Below are positions 7,544 through 14,674 of a DNA stretch of 18,251 nt, one piece after another (position 1 is the stretch's first letter; every line of letters begins with the position of its first letter). Under the pieces are notes generated by a model, which made no database searches, was not told where the DNA came from, and saw nothing but the letters and a program-made list of their open reading frames with translations. A program made the translations under genes and the position numbers. Source of the DNA: Prevotellaceae bacterium UBA7028 (GTDB taxonomy: Bacteria; Bacteroidota; Bacteroidia; Bacteroidales; Bacteroidaceae); NCBI GenBank assembly GCA_002494215.1, contig DLBF01000188.1, forward strand, positions 1 to 18,251, given 5' to 3'.

Positions 7544-10162
7544 TTATTCCTCTACGATGTTCTCGAATTTATTCCACTGGCCAGCATTAGCGTAAGCCTC
7601 TTTGCAGCCATGGGGTACATAGAGAGTTATACCACGATTGACAAAGAACACATCATCTCCAACAACTGGTGGCGTAGTGGCACAGATATGTACCTCAATC
7701 AACTTTCTGGCCTGATTTGCGTAGATAGCATTCTTACCAATTTTTGTAAGTGTACTTGGGAGATAGATTTTTGAGATATTAACAGAATTATAGAATGCTC
7801 CTTCTTTGATTTCCTTCACGCCTTCTGGCACATGAACCTCAGTAACACCGTTCCTGTTTTCACAACACCACACTCCAAGGGCGGTCACTTTCAGGCCATC
7901 CACAATTTTGGCGGGTATGTTCAGTACGCCCTGGAAGTCTCTTGGCACGCTTTCCAACTTCACTTCCTCATTAACCTTCGTCACTTTGAAAGTCAGGTCG
8001 TAGCCGCTGACTGTCTCAGTAATAATATCGCCTTCTTCATTTTTATCCAAGTCGAGGATGAAACTTTCGATGATTTCTGCTTTATCAATGGGCTTCAGCA
8101 CAAATTTAATCTGTCCGCCAAAGTTAGCAGCCTTTATTGCTTGCTTGTCGGCGTAAACTCGGTTCTTGAAGGTCTGGAATAGGGAGCGGGCATTTTCGGA
8201 GCCATTCTTTGTAGCCTCGGAGCTAGTGAAGTTTTCACTCCAGCATCTGTCCTCAACTATTTCTGCACCACTGCCAAATTTATTGTTGATGTAGTTGCGC
8301 AAAAGTGCTGAAAAATATTGGTCACCCTGCGCGCTGCCGTAGTCGTAGATGGCGTTGCTAAATATATATTTATAGCGGTAGGGGGTGTTGAGTACAAAAG
8401 AGATGTCGAATGGGCTCTGGGTATATATAATTGAATGAGATTTCCAATCACTCTTAATAGATTTAGAATAATGACCTTTTTTTGCCAGATCTTCATCATG
8501 CATTCTTAAAGTTGCAGCCATTACATGGAAATAGGCCTTCAGCTTATATGTACCCTCGGGGTGATGAACTTCCCATATAACATTCTCGCTGGTCGTACAG
8601 GTGTTTGTTAGAAGCTTTTTTTCCCGCATTTTACCGTCAGCAGTTTCATCAAAATTTCTCGGTTCGCTTCCATTATGTATCCAGAGAACCGTCATGTTTT
8701 GGTCATTATCCCTATTACACTCAGTCGCTAGATCCTGGACAATCCATTGTTCACTATCGCTCCACGTCCAGTTTTGGCTATATGAGAAGTTAAGGTTTCC
8801 ACCATACGACAAAAAACGATTGCCATCTTTATCCTTAGGAACATTTCCACCTAGAGAGCCACCAACAGAAAAACCTTTTGATCCCCCCGATGTCCTACTG
8901 CCGGAGGTCTGGCCGTTATTATTCATAGGACTCGTATACATGATGCTTTTTTCACCTTTACCTTCAAGTGACATCTTTGTATATATCTGAGCCATCCATG
9001 CACCAAAACCCAGATTGTAGTAACCGTCATTATATCTTTGTTGCCAACCCCATGAATTTGGGCACTCATGATAAATCTTATCATTCATCGCCGTAATATG
9101 CTGAATCACTTGATAATACTCTATGTCTTTGCCAGAGTTGGTGTCATCAAATTGGTAGGCACTATAGACCAGGTAATTGACTCTAATAGCTCCGTAGGCA
9201 ATAGAGATGTCACCTCCCCATGGCCCCGAGTACTTATAGTCAAGTACAGCCTCATGTTGCTGAGCCTTCATCAGTTTTTCGATAGAGATGCTGCTGTCAT
9301 CGGCACGGGTAATGGCACGACGGAAGTTTTCCATACCTGCACGCGTCTGTGCGTCCTCCTTGCCCTGGCGGTTAATCCAGTCGGCCACGGCATTGGCCTT
9401 CTGACCCCATTGGTATGCCGTCTTAGGCTGGGCTGGGAGAATGATTTGTCCGTCGATGGTGTCGGGCTTGTTCACAGCAGCATTCATCACGTACAGTTCA
9501 TTGCCCTGACAGAAGCCGAAGGCATCCAGCATGATAGCGTTCTGCTCCTCATCAGGCCACTGGTCGATGTGTGCCCAGTCCTTTTCCGTCACTTCGCCTG
9601 GTGCCGAGTGGTTGGCACGATACATCTGGTAGGCGTTGCGCACAGCATTGGCCAGCACTTCACGCTCGACGCTGACGTGCTTGGAGTCATAATTACCTAA
9701 ATCCAGTTCCTCGCCGTTCATCTCTGCCTTCAGTGCCAGCGCAGCCAGAACATAGTTCACAGTGAAACGGTAGAAGTTGCGGTATGAGCATTGTGTCAAC
9801 ACAATGGCAGCATCGCCGTACCACGTGCGGCGCACCATCTCCTTCCAATTCTCTATGCCAATACCCAGTTCGTCAGACTTCGATGGGTCGATGACATAAA
9901 CCTCTGCCAGGAACGGGGCAGTCTCGCTTCCCTTCAGGCGTCGGCATACAGCTTCTCCAATTCCCTCGCTAGGAGCACCATATAGCACATAGCTCTTATC
10001 GGTAGTCACGTCCACAGCGTCATCGGTAGGCTCTTCCGTTGACTGATCTGGGGGCGTCACAGGGTTATCTATATCGTCATCATTGCACGACGTCATACAC
10101 AGCGGCAGGCACATCACGAGGGCGGCTGCCATCACCCATTGGAACAATCTTTTCGTTTTCAT
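7544..10162 (-). CDS. Surface lipoprotein: leukocidin-like pore-forming module plus BspA-type LRR
   Basis: The 872-residue product starts with a lipoprotein signal (LPLCMTSC, lipid cysteine Cys26). CNDDDID follows and resembles the acidic surface-export signal of Bacteroidetes. A low-complexity linker covers about 30-50. Residues 55-400 match nothing I can name; they are rich in Trp and Tyr near 315-390. Residues about 404-500 resemble the stem and flanks of leukocidin/haemolysin toxins: a Gly/Ser-rich lead-in, GFSVGGSLGGN, then YGGNLNFSYSQNW and TVLWIHN, comparable to GYNIGG, SLGGNGSFNYSK and SVLWGV in staphylococcal leukocidins. Residues about 741-872 are a BspA-type LRR_5 domain (VHVPEGVKEIKEGAFYNS, YLPSTLTKIGKNAI). 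The leukocidin match is by eye and remains inference; lipoprotein and LRR calls are firm. A GLUG gene follows and an AraC-type regulator gene precedes it. Confidence 0.8.
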   Translation of the reverse strand: MKTKRLFQWVMAAALVMCLPLCMTSCNDDDIDNPVTPPDQSTEEPTDDAVDVTTDKSYVLYGAPSEGIGEAVCRRLKGSETAPFLAEVYVIDPSKSDELGIGIENWKEMVRRTWYGDAAIVLTQCSYRNFYRFTVNYVLAALALKAEMNGEELDLGNYDSKHVSVEREVLANAVRNAYQMYRANHSAPGEVTEKDWAHIDQWPDEEQNAIMLDAFGFCQGNELYVMNAAVNKPDTIDGQIILPAQPKTAYQWGQKANAVADWINRQGKEDAQTRAGMENFRRAITRADDSSISIEKLMKAQQHEAVLDYKYSGPWGGDISIAYGAIRVNYLVYSAYQFDDTNSGKDIEYYQVIQHITAMNDKIYHECPNSWGWQQRYNDGYYNLGFGAWMAQIYTKMSLEGKGEKSIMYTSPMNNNGQTSGSRTSGGSKGFSVGGSLGGNVPKDKDGNRFLSYGGNLNFSYSQNWTWSDSEQWIVQDLATECNRDNDQNMTVLWIHNGSEPRNFDETADGKMREKKLLTNTCTTSENVIWEVHHPEGTYKLKAYFHVMAATLRMHDEDLAKKGHYSKSIKSDWKSHSIIYTQSPFDISFVLNTPYRYKYIFSNAIYDYGSAQGDQYFSALLRNYINNKFGSGAEIVEDRCWSENFTSSEATKNGSENARSLFQTFKNRVYADKQAIKAANFGGQIKFVLKPIDKAEIIESFILDLDKNEEGDIITETVSGYDLTFKVTKVNEEVKLESVPRDFQGVLNIPAKIVDGLKVTALGVWCCENRNGVTEVHVPEGVKEIKEGAFYNSVNISKIYLPSTLTKIGKNAIYANQARKLIEVHICATTPPVVGDDVFFVNRGITLYVPHGCKEAYANAGQWNKFENIVEE

Positions 10163-10210
10163 TACTACGACCTAAAAATAATTATACTATCTTTTTACAT
10201 TCTTTGAATG

Positions 10211-10218
10211 CAAATGTA
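10211..10218 (-). promoter_or_regulatory. Probable -7 element of the lipoprotein promoter
   Basis: The minus strand reads TACATTTG, fitting TAnnTTTG, 49 bases before the ATG at 10162. There is no good TTTG at the expected -33 position, as is common for promoters that depend on an activator. Two direct repeats lie just upstream. Confidence 0.5.
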
Positions 10219-10249
10219 CGAAAAGATGCAGTAAAAGGTAAGGAAGAGT

Positions 10250-10287
10250 ATGTTGCAATACCGAAAAACGATGTTGCAAAAATGAAA
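10250..10287 (-). promoter_or_regulatory. Paired direct repeats, candidate AraC-type operator
   Basis: ATGTTGCAA occurs at 10250-10258 and again at 10271-10279. The similarity extends to ATGTTGCAAnAnnGAAA (13 of 16 positions alike). The start-to-start distance is 21 bases, two helical turns, so both copies face the same side of the DNA. They sit directly upstream of the lipoprotein promoter, where AraC-family activators usually bind two half-sites. The AraC-type regulator is encoded immediately upstream. That it binds here is inference. Confidence 0.5.
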
Positions 10288-10357
10288 CGCGCAGAATGTC
10301 AAGACGTTACAAAATTGTGTATTCGTCCTGAGAAGTATGTTTCCAGGTTCTTTTTCC

Positions 10358-11461
10358 TTAAGAAAGGGAGGTAATAAAGTCTGTGGGAGAGCTGCCGATG
10401 AACTTCACAAAATTGCGATAGGCCGTATGGCGACTACGGAAACCTACATCGAAATAGAGGTGTTTGTGGTCCTGCGTAGGATCAAGGCGCAACTGAGCAG
10501 CCATAAAGCTGATGCGCTTCTGGTTCATATAGTCGTTGAAGGTCATACCTGTGTGCTCCTTGATACAACGGGCTACATAGATGCGGTTGGTACCCACGGC
10601 TGTGCTGACAGTCTCGACCGTTGTGTTGGGGTTGCGCCATGCCTCCCACTCGTCCATCACCTGACAAATCATAGGCCAGAAGTCGAAGGTAGCCTCGTCC
10701 ACCCCAGACCTATTGGCCAAAGCAGGTGCAGGCTCTGGGTCTGCATCATCCGAATCAGCGGATCCCATCTCGTTTCGAGGAGACGGCAGGATACGGATGT
10801 GACGCTCGTAATAATAGAAGTAGAACACCACGAAAGTGCCCCACAGGATATGCAGAGTCATAAAGACGGGCAGGTTGATAAAGACATGTCCGAGGTATAG
10901 GATTGTGATGACCTGTGCAAAGAGCGTAAACCGACGAACCCACTGGTAGTCGGCACTAGAACGACGCCAGTTATAAGGGATAAAGAGCAGCAGTATGGAA
11001 TATACAAAAAGGGTGAAAATGCTAAGGAATCGGATTAGGACATCCCATTCCAGGAGGTGATCCCACAAGTCGGACCATGTATGCAGAAGCCTGAACTGAA
11101 GGCCGAAAAGCATTGGCAACGTCAGAATTATCGATGGCAACCAGAGCAACAACAAGTCGCGACCTCGTAACTGACGCGGACGCATCACCTCGAGCGGATA
11201 GCACAGGAACAGGGTGATGACGTAAAGGCCGCCTAAAGACTTCAATGGGTCCAGCAGCGACCAAGCCCTAAAGAACCTGAAACCGAAAAGGATACCGACA
11301 ATGATAGCTATGAGGCCAGCTGATGACAAAAGGGCGATAAGGGAGAGAAAGGTGCGAGAACGGTCGCACACCTTCTTGCGATGCATCCACAGAAGGATGC
11401 CACAAATCAGGCAGACGGCCAGAGATATGCTGTAAACGCTTAGTTCGAGCTCGGAATACAT
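10358..11461 (-). CDS. Membrane-embedded AraC-family transcriptional regulator
   Basis: With the start at 11461 the product has 367 residues. The N-terminal two thirds hold six or seven hydrophobic segments (for example VYSISLAVCLICGILLWM, FLSLIALLSSAGLIAIIVGI, LLLLWLPSIILTLPMLFGL, LIRFLSIFTLFVYSILLLFI). An Asp/Pro/Ala-rich cytoplasmic linker follows at about 230-250, then an AraC-type double helix-turn-helix at about 281-367 (VETVSTAVGTNRIYVARCIKE; DVGFRSRHTAYRNFVKFIG). The frame also contains an ATG at 11506, but that would put a TATATTTG promoter element inside the coding region; the start at 11461 gives a normal leader and signal-anchor, so I prefer it. The protein probably senses a signal at the membrane and acts on the two genes that follow. 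The ligand is unknown. Confidence 0.87.
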   Translation of the reverse strand: MYSELELSVYSISLAVCLICGILLWMHRKKVCDRSRTFLSLIALLSSAGLIAIIVGILFGFRFFRAWSLLDPLKSLGGLYVITLFLCYPLEVMRPRQLRGRDLLLLWLPSIILTLPMLFGLQFRLLHTWSDLWDHLLEWDVLIRFLSIFTLFVYSILLLFIPYNWRRSSADYQWVRRFTLFAQVITILYLGHVFINLPVFMTLHILWGTFVVFYFYYYERHIRILPSPRNEMGSADSDDADPEPAPALANRSGVDEATFDFWPMICQVMDEWEAWRNPNTTVETVSTAVGTNRIYVARCIKEHTGMTFNDYMNQKRISFMAAQLRLDPTQDHKHLYFDVGFRSRHTAYRNFVKFIGSSPTDFITSLS

Positions 11462-11495
11462 ACTTATGTGTGTTGCTGTTTTACAAATTGACGTG

Positions 11496-11524
11496 CAAAT
11501 ATACAAATTATTCCCTTAAACAAA
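11496..11524 (-). promoter_or_regulatory. Promoter of the AraC-type regulator
   Basis: On the minus strand TTTG (11524-11521) is followed after 17 bases by TATATTTG (11503-11496). The -7 element matches TAnnTTTG well; the spacing is slightly shorter than the usual 19-21. The predicted transcript start near 11490 lies between the two possible ATGs and supports the shorter protein. Confidence 0.55.
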
Positions 11525-11554
11525 GTTAAAAAGGGAATATTTTGTTTAAGGAAA
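11511..11554. repeat. Inverted repeat in the divergent intergenic region
   Basis: ttcccttaaacaaa (11511-11524) and tttgtttaaggaaa (11541-11554) are reverse complements with one mismatch, separated by 16 bases. The left arm includes the -33 box of the regulator promoter. A dyad in this place could be an operator shared by the divergent genes; as an RNA it would be an AU-rich hairpin. The role is not established. Confidence 0.5.
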
Positions 11555-11599
11555 AACGGTTACGCCTGCACGCGCACGTGCTAATTAAGAATATTGTTG

Positions 11600-11607
11600 T
11601 ACCTTTG
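11600..11607 (+). promoter_or_regulatory. Probable -7 element for the Spy-like gene
   Basis: TACCTTTG fits TAnnTTTG and lies 20 bases before the first ATG, which predicts a very short leader. No TTTG is found 19-21 bases upstream. A GC-rich stretch with the palindrome gcacgtgc (11574-11581) lies there instead. Confidence 0.45.
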
Positions 11608-11627
11608 CCGCAAAATTAAACAAGTTA

Positions 11628-12035
11628 ATGATGAAACAGGTACTCTTGACTGCTATGCTTGGCATGATTCTTATGATGCCGACGCTGAATGCTTATGCTG
11701 GAGAGAAGGATGATGCGCACATTGCCTACATCTTCAAGAACATGAAACTATCTGGCGATGAAAAAGCTAAAGTAAAGCCTCTTTTGCAGGCATATTACAA
11801 GGAAATAAGTGCATCAAAGGCTGCCAACAAAGCATTGAAGGAAAAGTATGATGCAGCCGAGGATGCAGGCAAACTTACGGCCGCACAATGCGACGAGCTC
11901 TTCGAGAGCAAGCAGAAGGAACAGCGTGCCGAGCTGGATATCCGCAAGGCATACTACCCTAAGTTTAAGGCTGTTCTGCCTGCCATGAAAGCGTACCAGC
12001 TAATGAAATTGGCTAATGATAAGGTCAAAAAGTGA
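11628..12035 (+). CDS. Small exported helical protein, Spy/CpxP-like
   Basis: The 135-residue product has a signal peptide (MMKQVLLTAMLGMILMMPTLNAYAG, cleavage near residue 24) and then an all-helical, charged mature part. The layout resembles small periplasmic proteins of the Spy/CpxP type and the Bacteroidetes proteins often annotated as sensors of ECF sigma factors: a helix starting MKLSGDEKAKVKPLLQAYY, a linker, LTAAQCDELFESKQKEQ, then RKAYYPKFKAVLPAMKAYQL. Such proteins bind unfolded or stress-damaged partners in the periplasm; here that is inference from the pattern. The gene starts with two ATGs in a row and either may be used. It is divergent from the AraC-type regulator and 80 bases before ettA. 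Confidence 0.75.
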   Translation: MMKQVLLTAMLGMILMMPTLNAYAGEKDDAHIAYIFKNMKLSGDEKAKVKPLLQAYYKEISASKAANKALKEKYDAAEDAGKLTAAQCDELFESKQKEQRAELDIRKAYYPKFKAVLPAMKAYQLMKLANDKVKK

Positions 12036-12051
12036 AGAGTGAAGAGTGAAG
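12031..12051 (+). repeat. Three tandem copies of a 7-base unit at the end of the Spy-like gene
   Basis: AGTGAAG is repeated three times without a break. The first copy contains the TGA stop at 12033-12035. Short tandem tracts of this kind are frequent after Bacteroidetes genes; slippage here would leave the reading frame unchanged, because the stop lies in the first unit. Confidence 0.7.
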
Positions 12052-12115
12052 AATATAAGTTAGCAAACGACGAACTCTCCCAACGACTAATTTTCAACTT
12101 TCAATATAAATTATA

Positions 12116-13813
12116 ATGGCTACTACTGACGATAAAAAGATCATCTTTTCGATGGTTGGGGTTAGCAAAACCATCCAACAGAACCAGAAACAAGTACTCA
12201 AGAATATATACCTCAGCTTCTTCTATGGAGCAAAAATCGGTATTGTAGGTCTGAACGGTGCTGGTAAATCTACACTGATGAAGATTATTGCCGGCATAGA
12301 CCAGCAATATCAGGGCAACGTGGTATGGAGCCCCGGCTACTCGGTGGGCTACCTAGAGCAGGAACCTAAACTGGACGATAACAAGACAGTTATAGAGGTT
12401 GTTAAGGAGGGAGTTCAGCATATTGTGGATACGCTGGCAGAATACGAGGAGATAAACCAGAAGTTCGGCTTACCCGAATACTACGAAAATGAGGATAAGA
12501 TGAATGCCCTGTTTGCCCGCCAAGGTGAATTGCAGGACATCATAGACAGCACAGACGCATGGAATCTGGATAGCAAGCTGGAGCGTGCTATGGATGCACT
12601 GCGTTGCCCACCAGCTGACCAACTTGTAGCAAATCTCTCAGGTGGCGAAAGACGTCGTGTAGCTCTCTGCCGCCTGCTTCTGCAGAAACCTGATGTGCTG
12701 CTGCTGGATGAGCCTACCAACCACTTGGATGCAGAGAGCATCGACTGGCTGGAGCAGCACCTGACACAATACGAAGGTACCGTCATTGCTGTTACGCACG
12801 ACCGTTACTTCTTGGATGATGTGGCAGGATGGATTCTGGAACTGGATCGTGGAGAAGGAATACCCTGGGAGGGCAACTACTCTTCTTGGTTGGAGCAGAA
12901 AACCAAGCGTATGGCTCAGGAGGAGAAGGTTGCCAGCAAGCGCCGCAAGGCCCTTGAGCGTGAGTTGGAATGGGTTCGCATGGCTCCCAAGGCTCGTCAG
13001 GCTAAGGGTAAGGCTCGTCTGAACTCTTACGACAAGATGCTGAACGAGGAGCAGAAGGAGCGCGAGGAGAAGTTGGAAATCTTTATCCCGAATGGTCCCC
13101 GTCTTGGAAACAAGGTTATAGAGGCACACGGTGTATGCAAGGCCTTCGGCGAGAAAGTGCTCATCAAGAATCTTGACTTTATGCTGCCTCCCAACGGCAT
13201 CGTTGGTGTTATTGGTCCTAACGGAGCTGGTAAGACTACCCTCTTCCGTATGATTATGGGACTGGAGCAGCCCGATTCTGGTACCTTTGAGGTAGGAGAA
13301 ACAGTTAAATTGGCCTACGTTGACCAAAGTCACAAGGATATTAAGCCCGAAGAGAGCGTTTTTCAGGTTATATCACAAGGTAATGAGCTGATTAGAATGG
13401 GTGGCAGAGATATCAATGTACGTGCCTACCTGAGCCGTTTCAACTTCAATGGTGCAGACCAAGAGAAGAAATGTGGCGTGCTCTCCGGTGGTGAGCGTAA
13501 CCGTCTGCACCTGGCCATGGCGCTGAAGCAGGAGGGGAATGTGCTATTGTTGGATGAGCCGACCAACGACATCGATGTTAACACGCTGCGTGCATTGGAG
13601 GAAGGACTTGAGAACTTCGCAGGCTGTGCTGTTGTTATCAGTCACGACCGTTGGTTCCTGGATCGTATTTGCACCCACATTCTTGCCTATGAAGGAGATG
13701 GTAATGTTTACTTCTACGAAGGAAGCTATACGGATTACGAGGCCAACAAGCTGAAAAGACTTGGTTTGGAGGAGCCACGAAGAATACGCTATCGCAAATT
13801 GATGGCAGATTAA
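12116..13813 (+). CDS. ettA: ABC-F ATPase, energy-dependent translational throttle protein EttA
   Basis: EttA binds the ribosomal E site and gates entry of the first elongation steps according to the ATP/ADP ratio; it is cytoplasmic and has no membrane part. The 565-residue product has two ABC cassettes. The first has Walker A GLNGAGKST (45-53), signature LSGGER (174-179) and Walker B DVLLLDEP (193-200). The second has GPNGAGKTT (367-375), LSGGER (456-461) and NVLLLDEP (475-482). The P-site tRNA-interacting linker reads ELEWVRMAPKARQAKGKARL (283-302), close to the E. coli EttA version and unlike Uup or YheS. The closing RIRYRKLMAD is also typical of EttA. I see no clear promoter in the 80-base gap upstream, so it may share the transcript of the Spy-like gene. 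The DUF3737 gene starts 15 bases downstream. Confidence 0.95.
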   Translation: MATTDDKKIIFSMVGVSKTIQQNQKQVLKNIYLSFFYGAKIGIVGLNGAGKSTLMKIIAGIDQQYQGNVVWSPGYSVGYLEQEPKLDDNKTVIEVVKEGVQHIVDTLAEYEEINQKFGLPEYYENEDKMNALFARQGELQDIIDSTDAWNLDSKLERAMDALRCPPADQLVANLSGGERRRVALCRLLLQKPDVLLLDEPTNHLDAESIDWLEQHLTQYEGTVIAVTHDRYFLDDVAGWILELDRGEGIPWEGNYSSWLEQKTKRMAQEEKVASKRRKALERELEWVRMAPKARQAKGKARLNSYDKMLNEEQKEREEKLEIFIPNGPRLGNKVIEAHGVCKAFGEKVLIKNLDFMLPPNGIVGVIGPNGAGKTTLFRMIMGLEQPDSGTFEVGETVKLAYVDQSHKDIKPEESVFQVISQGNELIRMGGRDINVRAYLSRFNFNGADQEKKCGVLSGGERNRLHLAMALKQEGNVLLLDEPTNDIDVNTLRALEEGLENFAGCAVVISHDRWFLDRICTHILAYEGDGNVYFYEGSYTDYEANKLKRLGLEEPRRIRYRKLMAD

Positions 13814-13828
13814 AAACAAGATACACTA

Positions 13829-14674
13829 ATGAAAATTATTAAGGACCAGGAATTTGGAGGCGAAAGACCTCTGTACACTTTACATGATGCAAAACTTGAG
13901 AATGTGACCATTCACTTGGGCGAATCAAGCATCAAGGAATCAGGCAACATAGAGGCTACGGACTGCACCTTCGAAGGCAAATATGTTTTCTGGGAATGCA
14001 GAGGATTCAAGACTACGAATTGCCTTTATCGCGAAAGCGCAAGGAGCAGTCTGTGGTATAGCGAGAACGGCACGCTTGTGAACTGCCGCGTAGAGGCGCC
14101 CAAGATGTTCCGTCGCATGAAGGGCATACGCATAGAAGGATGCACATTCACCAATGCACAAGAGACGTTGTGGGACTGCGACGATGTGATAATAAAGGAT
14201 TCACGCATTGAGAATGCTGACTATCTGGGCATGCATACCAATAATGTACGCATAGAGAACTACCATCAGGAGGGTAACTACTCGTTCCAATACAGCAAGA
14301 ACGTTGAGATTAAGAACTCGCTCCTGAACAGCAAAGACGCTTTTTGGGAATGCGAGAACGTGACGCTCATAGACTGTGAAATAAATGGCGAATACCTAGG
14401 ATGGTACAGCAAAAATCTGCGCCTTATACGTTGCCATATCACAGGCGAGCAACCTCTCTGCTACTGCGAGAACCTATACATGGAAGACTGTACTATGGGC
14501 GATGATGCCAATTTGGCCTTCGAGTACAGTACTATCCAGGCACGCATAAAAGGGCATGTTCACAGTATAAAGAACCCAACGTCAGGAAACATAGAAGTTG
14601 ACAGTGTAGGCGAAATAATTATAGACGAGAATCAGAAGTTACCCGCCGATTGCAAGATTAAGGTAAAAGAATGA
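13829..14674 (+). CDS. DUF3737 family protein, predicted right-handed beta-helix
   Basis: The 281-residue product has no signal peptide or membrane segment and is probably cytoplasmic. It matches what I know of the DUF3737 family: start with IKDQEFGGERPLY and repeating coils of about 20 residues with a D/N-C-x-I/F-x-G pattern (ATDCTFEGKYVFWEC, IEGCTFTNAQETLWDC, LIDCEINGEYLGWYS, LIRCHITGEQPLCYC, MEDCTM). The W-E/D-C and Y-S-K-N pairs at the turns suggest a stacked parallel beta-helix with regularly placed Cys and Trp. No catalytic residues of known beta-helix enzymes can be recognised. The final codons overlap the MATE gene by four bases (ATGA), so the two proteins are probably made together; a joint role in export or tolerance is only inference. 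Confidence 0.85.
   Translation: MKIIKDQEFGGERPLYTLHDAKLENVTIHLGESSIKESGNIEATDCTFEGKYVFWECRGFKTTNCLYRESARSSLWYSENGTLVNCRVEAPKMFRRMKGIRIEGCTFTNAQETLWDCDDVIIKDSRIENADYLGMHTNNVRIENYHQEGNYSFQYSKNVEIKNSLLNSKDAFWECENVTLIDCEINGEYLGWYSKNLRLIRCHITGEQPLCYCENLYMEDCTMGDDANLAFEYSTIQARIKGHVHSIKNPTSGNIEVDSVGEIIIDENQKLPADCKIKVKE

Noticed and set aside
9068..9700. 210-codon plus-strand frame opposite the lipoprotein
   Set aside because: Antisense shadow of a gene with a firm lipoprotein signal and LRR domain; no recognisable protein features.
10340..10372. Possible terminator after the AraC-type gene (tttccttaagaaag)
   Set aside because: The dyad is short, mostly the six-base palindrome cttaag, and lacks a GC stem.
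12638..13333. 231-codon minus-strand frame opposite ettA
   Set aside because: Antisense to conserved ABC motifs; composition is a reflection of the sense codons.
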